This document shows positions 1 through 11,700 of a stretch of DNA of 64,000 nucleotides, one piece after another. Made by a program: the position numbers and the translations under genes. Within the stretch, counting starts at the first letter, position 1. Every line of letters begins with the position of its first letter. The notes beneath the pieces were generated by a model. It had not been told where the DNA came from. It made no database searches and worked only from the letters and a program-made list of their open reading frames with translations. Source of the stretch: Oscarella lobularis (lineage: Eukaryota; Porifera; Homoscleromorpha; Homosclerophorida; Oscarellidae); the NCBI RefSeq assembly GCF_947507565.1, contig NC_089186.1:2232001-2296000 (forward strand). Direction: 5' to 3'.

Positions 1-3000
1 GCGTGTTCAAGTTCCATCAATCGTTCAGCGAAAGTTCGCTACTTGGATGAAAAAGGAGCAAACTGTCAAGCAAAAGATCACGTGAGATGTTGTTTATTTG
101 CTACAAATTCAACAAATCGCCGTCTTTTTTATTCAGAAAGGGAAAACGGCTTTGTTTTATGCCATCAAACCCTCAGATGATGTGAAAGATGTTCTTCGAT
201 ATCTTGTCATTGAGAAAGGCATTGATATCAATTCTGTTGATAAGGTCGCATTCTTACGATATTTTGCATTTTTGTTTGTTAATCCTATTTTTAGGAGGGA
301 AGGACACCCTTATTGGACGCATGTGAATATCATCCTTCTTTCCTTGTCATTCAGCAACTAATTGAATTAGGAGCTGATGTCTCTGTCAGAAATAAGGTTA
401 GTCAGAATTCTCATTTCTCAATCGTTCTCTATTCAAATCTTTGTAGAACAAACAAAATGCATTGCATATGGTTGCAAAAAGCTATTCAAGAGACGCATCA
501 GTTATTGATCTATTGATTAAGAAGGGTGTTGACGTCACGTGTCAAGATCAGGTGACGTGATTTTCTTGTAAATTAGAGAGAATCTATAAACGTAAATTTA
601 AGGACGGAAAGACGCCTCATCAAGTGGCCTATCATGGTGAAATCAGAGCTCTCCTTCGACAGCATTACGTACGTCATCATTTTGATTGAGTTCTCTTATG
701 TATTTATTTTAATAGGACGCCGCGCGATTTTCCGTTCTTCAACGAGAAACGGTTCGTCCGGATTCAATTAAATTCTGCGTAGTTGGCAGCGAAATGGCGG
801 GAAAAACGACGTTCGTCATTTCTCTTCTTCAACTCAATCAACCTCTACCCAAGAACGAAGATCGTACGCCGGGCGTGGAAATTCACAATTGCCAAATTCC
901 GGGAGTTGGCAAAGGATCGGCGTGGGACTTTGGGGCCCAACCCACATTCCACAGTGCACACGGTCTCTTCTTTCAAAAGTCCAATACATTGTTCATTCTT
1001 GTCCTTCCTGTTCGGAAAGGAGAAAAGATGACGTCAGAAAGGATTCTTCGTCTTCTAGAAAAGGGAAGATTTTGGTGTGCATTCTCTAAAGCTGCATTGA
1101 GAACGCTTCCGCCTCACTTGAAATCACGCATTCGCCTTCTTGTGATCTTCAATCTAATTGGTTTCAATGAGGAGGCGGGAGTTGAAGTGAGGTTCGAGCT
1201 GAAACAAATCGCCGAAATTCTTCAAAACGAATTTGGAGACACTTTTGAAATTTCAGGCGTGCTTGAAATGGATTGCAGCAAGCGCCAATCAGATCGGATG
1301 AACGACTGTCGAAAGAAACTGAAATACATCCGCGAAAAAATGCTAGAGGTAATAGCTGAGTCCTCTTTAGTACTTTATCTTAAAATGTATCTTTGCACAC
1401 CGACAGACAGCAGATGATGTCCCTAAACTGTGCCATGCCATTGAGCAGTATCTTTCTCTTCCCAATGAGAAGAGAAAGAATCCACTGGCGTATTTTCTGA
1501 CAGCTGATGAATTTGAAAAGTGGGTTGCTGAAAAAGTTGGCATCAAATTGGCTGAGGACGAGAAAAAAGTGGCGTGGAGTATCTAGACTCGTCTGGAATA
1601 GTGAGTAAATCTTATATGTTTATTTGTGAATCATATATTATGTTTACGTAGATAATTAATCTTGGTCGTCGAATTTGCCTACAGCCTATCTGGCTTTGTC
1701 ACAGTGTGATCGGTCCTCTTCTCGCTCCGCCTTATTTCGTTGTCGCTATGCCAGCTATAAAATCGGGCAGAGCGTCAAAGAAAGATATTCAATCGGCTCT
1801 GACGAATTTCGGAAATTATCTCAAGCAAAAGGGCAACCCGTCTCCATTCGTGGTGACAGCCGACGAAGCAATTGAAATTCTTCGCTACTTGGAGCTGTGC
1901 GTTCCAATAGAAAACGAGCCAGAAGTGTATCAAATTCCGGCGCTTCTTGACGATTCAATTCCTCGCGACGCCTGGGTTGAAGATCCGATGCTGGACGTGT
2001 ATCGTGGTCAACGATACGAGTGCGCCCGTTGCGTCGACATCATCTCGCCGTCATCATTCGTTGCCTTTCAGTGCCGATGCTCGTTTCTAGAAAACGTAAG
2101 CCACCGGGCGTGGAAGGACGGCGTCAAATTGGTGAAAATCGTCGGTGACAAAGTAATTGAATGTCTCATTGAAACCGGAATAAAGAAGGAGCACTGCTGC
2201 ATCGACGTCATTCTTCGCTGGTCCAGCAAAGCCGACTGCGAAAGAGAGGCCAAAGAATTCCTTGACGAGCTCAAAACGATGATCGCGAAGGCGTGCGACG
2301 AGAGAAGCCCGGGTGTCATACTCAATTGGTTCTATTTGGACAGTACTCATCTCAAACAACTTGACGAAGATCCGGCTATTTATTCATCGAGCGAAGTCGA
2401 TCAAAAGGTCAATGCCGCGGCTTTCAATAATTTCTTGTTTTCAACTCGCCCGGAAAAATGGAATCGTTCGTCTATTAGAGACCTGGTGATTATGGAAGAG
2501 AAGCCAGAGGTAATGATTTCAATCAGAAGAATGTCTTTTTGAATTTCTCTCGTACTAGAGCACAGCCGTTTCTGTGGATTCTCCTCCAACTCGCTTTTTG
2601 ACAGGTGCTCGCTCCGAGTATTTTCCCGACGACGATGAGTTGTCAGACCATGTGATCATGGAAGAGAAGCACGAGGTAATTATTTAGACAAGCAATGCGG
2701 GATATTCAATATCTCTTATATTTAGCATGACCCGGTTTCTCAGCAAACTTTATTCGCTTCGGGTACACGCTCCGATTCTCCCGCTAAAGATTCTTTTTCC
2801 GACGACGATGAGTTGGTATCAGACCAGGTGATCATGCAAGAGAAGCAAGAGGTAATGATTTAGACAAGCAATGTGGGATATTCAATATTTCTTATATTTA
2901 GCATGACCCGGTTTCTCAGCAAACTTTCTTCGCTTCAGGTGCACGCTCCGATTCTCCCCCTAAAGATTCTTTTCCTGGCGACGACGAGTTGCTTACGGAC

Positions 3001-3255
3001 CAGGTGATAACAGCGTGCTCTCGCGTCCGAGGATCACTCTGGGAAGAAATTGGCGCTTGCGTCATTGATTTGGACGCAATCAAACAGATCCGCGATGACA
3101 CTCGTAGCCACCCCTTACGTATGAAGATGGTGCTCGATTCGTGGAAAACAGCAAAATCACCAACTGTAGGTGAGCTTCTACATTGGTTTGAGGAGGTTGG
3201 CGTTAACCGAACGGTTATCAAAACAAAATACAAAGACCTATATGGACGTAAGTAA
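1..3255 (+). CDS. ROCO protein copy A (ankyrin-Roc-COR-Death), 5' incomplete, one frameshift
   Basis: DAPK1-like architecture with no kinase in view. Ankyrin exons lie at 1-81, 137-243, about 296-395 and 450-530, followed by one more at about 600-680. The Roc exon runs from about 727 to 1350 with P-loop GSEMAGKTT and the switch motif WDFGAQ. COR spans about 1415-2510 and a Death domain about 2990-3255, ending in TAA. Splice sites are inferred from GT/AG and from the other copies. Two oddities: in COR-A the other copies read VAVEYLD, but here one base is missing near 1572, which brings TAG in frame at 1584-1586. The COR-Death linker carries repeated exon units at about 2604-2677, 2727-2850 and 2902-3000. 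The Death domain is of the B/E class. The family role is a cytosolic GTPase-regulated signalling protein that probably recruits partners through its Death domain. The gene starts outside the window. It is either a recent pseudogene or carries a base-call error. Confidence 0.8.
1569..1586 (+). other. Frameshift and premature stop in ROCO copy A
   Basis: The reading GTG GCG TGG AGT ATC TAG replaces the V-A-V-E-Y-L-D seen at the same place in copies C and D. Restoring one base after GC gives VA.VEYLDSS. All sequence after this point would be lost unless the exon is skipped or the base call is wrong. Confidence 0.7.
2604..3000 (+). repeat. Tandemly duplicated linker exons in ROCO copy A
   Basis: Three successive exon units encode acidic linkers ending in D-D-E-L followed by a VIMEEKHE/VIMQEKQE tail; the last runs straight into the Death domain. 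Units two and three both begin CATGACCCGG and are separated by a near-identical intron that starts GTAAT and ends ATATTTAG. Exon plus intron therefore duplicated as a unit of roughly 170 bases, lengthening the tether between COR and Death domain. Confidence 0.75.
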
Positions 3256-3715
3256 CCAGTTTTTTTATTTCTGTTCTTTATCGTTTTGGCAAGCTGTGCT
3301 ATTTGTATAAGGTATCGTTTTCTGATATTTTGCTAACTGTGACCATTTTTTATTTTAGATTTTTTTCGTTATTTTTCGTTAAGATACATACGGTACCTAT
3401 ATCCATATGTCAATTCCCGTACGTGTAGGCGTCCAACGCACGGAAAGACGTCGAAATGAAGAAGGAGTCCGCTGAAAAGGACCATGAACAGCAAAGGAAA
3501 GACAAAGACTCCGCAGCCGTCGAGAATGAACAGGAAACGGGGAGCGGGATCTCCCTTTGGGAAACCAACTGAGGAAATGTCGAAGACTCGAGACCACGTT
3601 CGACGAACAAGCACTACATCGCTTTGCGATCGACGCATCGCAAGCTGAATCGCGTCGCTCTTCGCCAAGTTCTCATCGCCTCCTTTCTGGAAAGTTCGTG
3701 TGTCTCTTTCAATCG
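3256..3715. other. Spacer between ROCO copy A and the minisatellite
   Basis: No gene is recognised. The first 100 bases are T-rich, as expected of a 3' untranslated region. A more GC-rich stretch at 3425-3715 has short open frames without family resemblance. The last about 55 bases (from the word AAGTTCTCATCGCCT near 3664) recur after the far end of the array, near 12967. Confidence 0.5.
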
Positions 3716-4493
3716 AAGGTACGTACACCTCCATATATACACCGCCTGCCGGAATATATACACCGCCTCTCGGCGGAGTACGTACACCGCCTGCCAGAAT
3801 ATATACACCGCCTGCTGGCGGAGTACGTACACCGCTTGCCGGAATATATACACCGCCTGCCGGAATATATACACCGCCTGCCGGCGGAGTACGTACACCG
3901 CCTGCCGGAATATATACACCGCCTGTCGGCGGAGTACGTACACCGCCTGCCAGAATATATACACCGCCTGTCGGCGTAGTACGTACACCGCCTGCCGGAA
4001 TATATACACCACCTCCCGGCGGAGTACGTACACCGCCTGCCAGAATATATACACCGCCTGCTGGCGGAGTACGTACACCGCTTGCCGGAATATATACACC
4101 GCCTGCCGGAATATATACACCGCCTGCCGGCGGAGTACGTACACCGCCTGCCGGAATATATACACGGCCTGCCGGAATATATACACCGCGTGCCGGAATA
4201 TATACACCGCCTGCCGGAATATATACACCGCCTGTCAGCGGAGTACGTACACCGCCTGCCAGAATATATACACCGTCTGCCGGAATATATACACCGCTTG
4301 CCGGAATATATACACCGCCTGCCGGAATATATACACCGCCTGCCGGCAAAGTACGTACACTGCCTTCCGGAATATATACTCCGCTTGCCGGAATATATAC
4401 ACCGCCTGCCCGCGGAGTATGTACACCGCTTCCGTAATATATACACTGCCTGTCGGCAAAGTACGTACACTGCCTTCCGGAATATATACACCG

Positions 4494-4713
4494 TTGTAGC
4501 CGATGTAGTCGTTGTAGCCGTTGTAGTAGTTGTAGTCGTTGTAGTCATTGTAGCCGTTGCAGTCATTGTAGTCATTGTAGCCGTTGTAGTCGTTGTAGTC
4601 ATTGTAGCCGTTGCAGTCATTGTAGTCATTGTAGTCATTGTAGCCGTTGTAGTCGTTGTAGTCATTGTAGCCGTTGTGGTAGTTGTTGTAGTTGTAGCCG
4701 TTGTAGTTTCTTG
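4494..4713. repeat. First nested 9-base repeat tract (GTTGTAGTC type)
   Basis: About 24 copies of a 9-base unit of the form (G/A)TTG(T/C)AG(T/C)C replace the 21/24-base units. The tract is entered from a GGAATATATACACC unit and left through a TTTCTTGCC motif; the same exit motif ends the larger tract near 8580. Confidence 0.9.
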
Positions 4714-5549
4714 CCAAAATATATACACCGCCTGCCGGCGGAGTACGTACACGCCTGCCGGAATATATACACAGCCTGCCCGCGGAGTATGTACACCGCT
4801 TCCGTAATATATACACCGCCTGCCTCCGGAGTACGTACACGGCTTGCCGTAATATATACACCGCCTGCCGGCGGAGTACGTACACGCCTTAGGGAATATA
4901 TACACCGCCTGCCCGCGGAGTATGTACACCGCTTGCCGTAATATATACACCGCTTGGCGGAATATATACAATGCCTGCCGGCGGAGTACGTACACTGCCT
5001 TCCGGAATATATACACCGCTCTCCGGAGTATATACACCGCCTGCCGGCGGAGTACGTACACGCCTGCCGGTATATATACACCGCCTTCCGGCAGAGTACG
5101 TACACTGCCTTCCGGAATATATACACCGCTTTCCGGAATATATACACCGCCTGCCGGCGGAGTACGTATACGCCTGCCGGAATATATACACCGCTTGCCG
5201 GCGGTGTACGTACACGCCTGCCGGTATATATACACCGCCTGCCGGCGGAGTACGTACACCGCCTGCCGGAATATATATACACCGCCTGCCGGAATATATA
5301 CACCGCTTGCCGGAATATATACACCGACTGCCGGCGGAGTATGTATACACCTGCCGGAATATATACACCGCCTACCGGCGGAGTACGTACACCGCTTGCC
5401 GTAATATATACACCGCCTGCTGGCAGAGTACGTACACGCCTGCAGGAATATATACACCGCCTGCCCGCGGAGTATGTACACCGCTTCCGTAATATATACA
5501 CTGCCTGTCGGCAAAGTACGTACACTGCCTTCCTGAATATATACACCGT

Positions 5550-8500
5550 TGTAGCCGTTGTAGTCGTTGTAGTCGTTGTAGCCGTTGTAGTCGTTGTAGC
5601 CGTTGTAGTCGTTGTAGCCGTTGTAGTCGTTGTAGCCGTTGTAGCCGTTGCAGTCATTGTAGTCATTGTAGTCATTGTAGTCGTTGTAGCCGTTGTAGTC
5701 GTTGTAGCCGTTGCAGCCGTTGTAGTCGTTGTAGCCGTTGTAGTCGTTGTAGCCGTTGTAGCCGTTGTAGTCGTTGTAGTCGTTGTAGCCGTTGTAGCCG
5801 TTGTAGCCGTTGTAGTCGTTGTAGCCGTTGTAGTCGTTGTAGTCGTTGTAGTCATTGTAGCCGTTGCAGTCATTGTAGTCATTGTAGTCATTGTAGTCGT
5901 TGTACCCGTTGTAGTCGTTGTAGCCGTTGTAGTCGTTGTAGCCGTTGTAGTCGTTGTAGTCGTTGTAGTCATTGTAGCCGTTGCTGTCATTGTAGTCATT
6001 GTAGTCATTGTAGTCGTTGTAGCCGTTGTAGTCGTTGTAGCCGTTGTAGTCGTTGTAGCCGTTGTAGTCGTTGTAGTCGTTGTAGTCGTTGTAGCCGTTG
6101 TAGTCGTTGTAGCCGTTGTAGTCGTTGTAGCCGTTGTAGCCGTTGTAGTCATTGTAGCCGTTGTAGTCGTTGTAGCCGTTGTAGTCGTTGTAGCCGTTGT
6201 AGCCGTTGTAGTCGTTGTAGCCGTTGTAGTCATTGTAGCCGTTGCAGTCATTGTAGTCATTGTAGTCATTGTAGTCGTTGTAGCCGTTGTAGTCGTTGTA
6301 GTCGTTGTAGCCGTTGTAGTCGTTGTAGTCGTTGTAGTCATTGTAGCCGTTGCAGTCATTGTAGTCATTGTAGTCATTGTAGTCGTTGTAGCCGTTATAG
6401 TCGTTGTAGCCGTTGTAGTCGTTGTAGTCGTTGTAGTCATTGTAGCCGTTGCAGTCATTGTAGTCATTGTAGTCATTGTAGTCGTTGTAGCCGTTGTAGT
6501 CGTTGTAGTCGTTGTAGCCGTTGTAGTCGTTGTAGTCGTTGTAGTCATTGTAGCCGTTGCAGTCATTGTAGTCATTGTAGTCATTGTAGTCGTTGTAGCC
6601 GTTGTAGTCGTTGTAGCCGTTGTAGTCGTTGTAGTCGTTGTAGTCATTGTAGCCGTTGCAGTCATTGTAGTCATTGTAGTCATTGTAGTCGTTGTAGCCG
6701 TTGTAGTCGTTGTAGTCGTTGTAGCCGTTGTAGTCGTTGTAGTCGTTGTAGTCATTGTAGCCGTTGCAGTCATTGTAGTCATTGTAGTCATTGTAGTCGT
6801 TGTAGCCGTTGTAGTCGTTGTAGTCGTTGTAGCCGTTGTAGTCGTTGTAGTCGTTGTAGTCATTGTAGCCGTTGCAGTCATTGTAGTCATTGTAGTCATT
6901 GTAGTCGTTGTAGCCGTTGTAGTCGTTGTAGCCGTTGTAGTCGTTGTAGCCGTTGTAGCCGTTGTAGCCGTTGTAGTCGTTGTAGCCGTTGTAGTCGTTG
7001 TAGTCGTTGTAGCCGTTGTAGTCGTTGTAGTCATTGTAGTCATTGTAGTCGTTGTAGCCGTTGTAGTCGTTGTAGCCGTTGTAGTCGTTGTAGTCGTTGT
7101 AGTCATTGTAGCCGTTGCAGTCATTGTAGTCATTGTAGTCATTGTAGTCGTTGTAGCCGTTGTAGCCGTTGTAGCCGTTGTAGTCGTTGTAGCCGTTGTA
7201 GTCGTTGTAGTCGTTGTAGCCGTTGTAGTCATTGTAGTCATTGTAGTCATTGTAGTCGTTGTACCCGTTGTAGTCGTTGTAGCCGTTGTAGTCGTTGTAG
7301 CCGTTGTAGTCGTTGTAGTCGTTGTAGTCATTGTAGCCGTTGCTGTCATTGTAGTCATTGTAGTCATTGTAGTCGTTGTAGCCGTTGTAGTCGTTGTAGC
7401 CGTTGTAGTCGTTGTAGTCGTTGTAGTCGTTGTAGTCGTTGTAGCCGTTGTAGCCGTTGTAGTCATTGTAGCCGTTGTAGTCGTTGTAGCCGTTGTAGTC
7501 GTTGTAGCCGTTGTAGCCGTTGTAGTCGTTGTAGCCGTTGTAGTCGTTGTAGCCGTTGTAGTCGTTGTAGTCGTTGTAGTCGTTGTAGCCGTTGTAGCCG
7601 TTGTAGTCGTTGTAGCCGTTGTAGTCGTTGTAGCCGTTGTAGTCGTTGTAGCCGTTGTAGTCGTTGTAGCCGTTGTAGTCGTTGTAGCCGTTGTAGCCGT
7701 TGTAGTCATTGTAGCCGTTGTAGTCGTTGTAGCCGTTGTAGTCGTTGTAGCCGTTGTAGCCGTTGTAGCCATTGTAGCCGTTGTAGTCGTTGTAGCCGTT
7801 GTAGTCGTTGTAGTCGTTGTAGTCGTTGTAGCCGTTGTAGTCGTTGTAGCCGTTGTAGCCGTTGTAGTCGTTGTAGCCGTTGTAGTCATTGTAGCCGTTG
7901 CAGTCATTGTAGTCATTGTAGTCATTGTAGTCGTTGTAGCCGTTGTAGTCGTTGTAGTCGTTGTAGCCGTTGTAGTCGTTGTAGTCGTTGTAGTCATTGT
8001 AGCCGTTGCAGTCATTGTAGTCATTGTAGTCATTGTAGTCGTTGTAGCCGTTGTAGTCGTTGTAGCCGTTGTAGTCGTTGTAGTCGTTGTAGTCATTGTA
8101 GCCGTTGCAGTCATTGTAGTCATTGTAGTCATTGTAGTCGTTGTAGCCGTTGTAGTCGTTGTAGTCGTTGTAGCCGTTGTAGTCGTTGTAGTCGTTGTAG
8201 TCATTGTAGCCGTTGCAGTCATTGTAGTCATTGTAGTCATTGTAGTCGTTGTAGCCGTTGTAGTCGTTGTAGCCGTTGTAGTCGTTGTAGTCGTTGTAGT
8301 CATTGTAGCCGTTGCAGTCATTGTAGTCATTGTAGTCATTGTAGTCGTTGTAGCCGTTGTAGTCGTTGTAGCCGTTGTAGTCGTTGTAGCCGTTGTAGCC
8401 GTTGTAGCCGTTGTAGTCGTTGTAGCCGTTGTAGTCGTTGTAGTCGTTGTAGCCGTTGTAGTCGTTGTAGTCATTGTAGTCGTTGTAGCCGTTGTAGTCG

Positions 8501-8586
8501 TTGTAGCCGTTGTAGTCGTTGTAGTCGTTGTAGCCGTTGTAGTCGTTGTAGTCGTTGTAGCCGTTGTAGTCGTTGTAGTTTCTTGC
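5550..8586. repeat. Second nested 9-base repeat tract, about 3 kb
   Basis: Several hundred copies of GTTGTAGTC and GTTGTAGCC with recurring ATTGTAGTC and GTTGCAGTC variants. Variants are arranged in blocks that recur (for example the GTTGCAGTC-ATTGTAGTC-ATTGTAGTC-ATTGTAGTC order), so the tract has higher-order structure. On the minus strand one frame reads (D/G)YN tripeptides. Edges match those of the smaller tract, which suggests one tract was copied from the other and expanded. Confidence 0.9.
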
Positions 8587-9061
8587 CGGAATATATACAC
8601 CGTCTTCCGGCGGAGTACGTACACTGCCTTCCGGAATATATACACAGCTTTCCGGAATATATACACCGCTTGCCGGCGGAGAACGTACACGCCTGCCAGC
8701 GGAGTACGTACACCGCTTGCCGGAATATATACACCGGCCCCCGGCGGAGTACATGCTTGCCGGTATAATTACACCGCTTGCCGGAATATATACACCGCCT
8801 GCCGGAATATATACACCGCCTGCCGGCGGAGTACGTACACGCCTACCGGAATATATACACCGCTTGCCGGATAATATACACTGCCCTCCGGAATATATAC
8901 ACCGCCTGCCGGAATATATACACCGCTTGCCGGAATATATACACCGCCTGCCGGAATATATACACTGCCCTCCGGAATATATACACCGCCTGCCGGCGGA
9001 GTACGTACACCGCTTGCCGGAATATATACACCGCTTGCCGGAATATATACACCGCTTGCCT

Positions 9062-11700
9062 GCGGAGTACGTACATGCTTGCCTGTATATTTACACCTCT
9101 TGCTAGAATATATACACCGCCTGCCGGAATATATACACCGCTTGCCAGAATATATACACCGCTTGCCGGCGGAGTGCGTACACGCCTGCCGGTATATATA
9201 CTGTACACCGCTTGCCGGAATATATACACCGCTTGCCGGAATATATACACCGCTTGCCTGCGGAGTACGTACATGCTTGCCGGTATATTTACACCGCTTG
9301 CCGGAATATATACACCGCCTGCCGGAATATATACACTGTTTGCCGGAATATATACACCGCCTGCCGGCGGAGTACGTACACCCCTGCCGGAATATATACA
9401 CCGCTTGCCGGAATATATACACTGTTTGCCGGAATATATACACCGCCTGCCGGCGGAGAACGTACACGCCTGCCAGCGGAGTACGTACACCGCTTGCCGG
9501 AATATATACACCGCCCCCCGGCGGAGTACATGCTTGCCGGTATATTTACACCGCTTGCCGGAATATATACACCGCTTGCCGGCGGAGTACCTACACCGCT
9601 TGCCGGAATATATACACCGCCTGCCGGAATATATACACCGCCTGCCGGAATATATACACCGCTTGCCGGCGGAGTACGTACACCGCTTTGCCGGAATATA
9701 TGACACCGCCTGTCGGAATATATACACCGCCTGCCGGCGGAGTACGTACACACCTGTCGGAATATTTGCACCGCTTGCCGGCGGAGTACGTACACCGCCT
9801 GCCGGAATATATACACCGCCCTTCGGCGGAGTACGTACACCGCCTGCCAGAATATATACACCGCCTACCTGCGGAGTACGTACACCGCCTGCCGGAATAT
9901 ATACACCGCCTTCCGGAATATATACACCGCCTGCCGGAATATATACACCGCCTGCCGGCGGAGTACGTACACCGCCTGCCGGAATATATACACCCCCTGC
10001 CGGCGGAGTACGTACACCGCTTGCCGGAATATATACACCGCCTGCCGGAATATATACACCGCCTGCCGGAATATATACACCGCCTGCCGGCGGAGTACGT
10101 ACACCGCCTGCCGGAATATATACACCGCCTGCCGGCGGAGTACGTACACCGCTTGCCGGAATATATACACCGCCTGCCGGAATATATACACCGCCTGCCG
10201 GAATATATACACCGCCTGCCGGCGGAGTACGTACACCGCCTGCTGGCGGAGTACGTACACCGCCTGCCGGAATATATACACCGCCTGCCGGAATATATAC
10301 ACCGCCTGCCGGAATATATACACCCCCTGCCGGCGGAGTACGTACACCGCTTGCCGGAATATATACACCGCCTGCCGGAATATATACACCGCCTGCCGGA
10401 ATATATACACCGCCTGCCGGCGGAGTACGTACACCGCCTGCCGGAATATATACACCGCCTGCCGGCGGAGTACGTACACCCCTTGCCGGAATATATACAC
10501 CGCCTGCCGGAATATATACACCGCCTGCCGGAATATATACACCGCCTGCCGGCGGAGTACGTACACCGCCTGCCGGAATATATACACCGCCTGCCGGCGG
10601 AGTACGTACACCGCTTGCCGGAATATATACACCGCCTGCCGGAATATATACACCGCCTGCCGGAATATATACACCGCCTGCCGGAATATATACACCGCCT
10701 GCCGGCGGAGTACGTACACCGCCTGCCGGAATATATACACCGCCTGCCGGCGGAGTACGTACACCGCTTGCCGGAATATATACACCGCTTGCCGGAATAT
10801 ATACACCGCTTGCCTGCGGAGTACGTACATGCTTGCCTGTATATTTACACCGCTTGCTAGAATATATACACCGCCTGCCGGAATATATACACCGCTTGCC
10901 AGAATATATACACCGCTTGCCGGCGGAGTGCGTACACGCCTGCCGGTATATATACTGTACACCGCTTGCCGGAATATATACACCGCTTGCCGGAATATAT
11001 ACACCGCTTGCCTGCGGAGTACGTACATGCTTGCCGGTATATTTACACCGCTTGCCGGAATATATACACCGCCTGCCGGAATATATACACTGTTTGCCGG
11101 AATATATACACCGCCTGCCGGCGGAGTACGTACACCCCTGCCGGAATATATACACCGCTTGCCGGAATATATACACTGTTTGCCGGAATATATACACCGC
11201 CTGCCGGCGGAGAACGTACACGCCTGCCAGCGGAGTACGTACACCGCTTGCCGGAATATATACACCGCCCCCCGGCGGAGTACATGCTTGCCGGTATATT
11301 TACACCGCTTGCCGGAATATATACACCGCTTGCCGGCGGAGTACCTACACCGCTTGCCGGAATATATACACCGCCTGCCGGAATATATACACCGCCTGCC
11401 GGAATATATACACCGCTTGCCGGCGGAGTACGTACACCGCTTTGCCGGAATATATGACACCGCCTGTCGGAATATATACACCGCCTGCCGGCGGAGTACG
11501 TACACACCTGTCGGAATATTTGCACCGCTTGCCGGCGGAGTACGTACACCGCCTGCCGGAATATATACACCGCCCTTCGGCGGAGTACGTACACCGCCTG
11601 CCAGAATATATACACCGCCTACCTGCGGAGTACGTACACCGCCTGCCGGAATATATACACCGCCTTCCGGAATATATACACCGCCTGCCGGAATATATAC
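9062..11700. repeat. Higher-order tandem duplication inside the minisatellite, offset 1754
   Basis: Rare variants repeat with an offset of 1754 bases: for example GCTTGCCTGTATATTTACAC at 9078 and 10832, the TATATACTGTACACC block at 9197 and 10951, and the ACCTGCGGAG variant at 9867 and 11621. Translated frames over 9212-9703 and 10966-11457 are identical. The match runs from about 9062 to 9945, then the arrays diverge in unit order. Confidence 0.85.

Noticed and set aside
3250-3260. Splice donor GTAAGT at the end of the Death domain of copy A, implying a further exon
   Set aside because: TAA follows in frame at once, copy E has the same arrangement, copies B, C and D end at plain stops, and no downstream exon was found.
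3709-8754. Giant silk- or mucin-like protein genes on either strand
   Set aside because: Stop-free frames occur on both strands and in several frames because of unit lengths. The frame is not kept between the two 9-base tracts, and no start context, splice sites or unique domain is attached.
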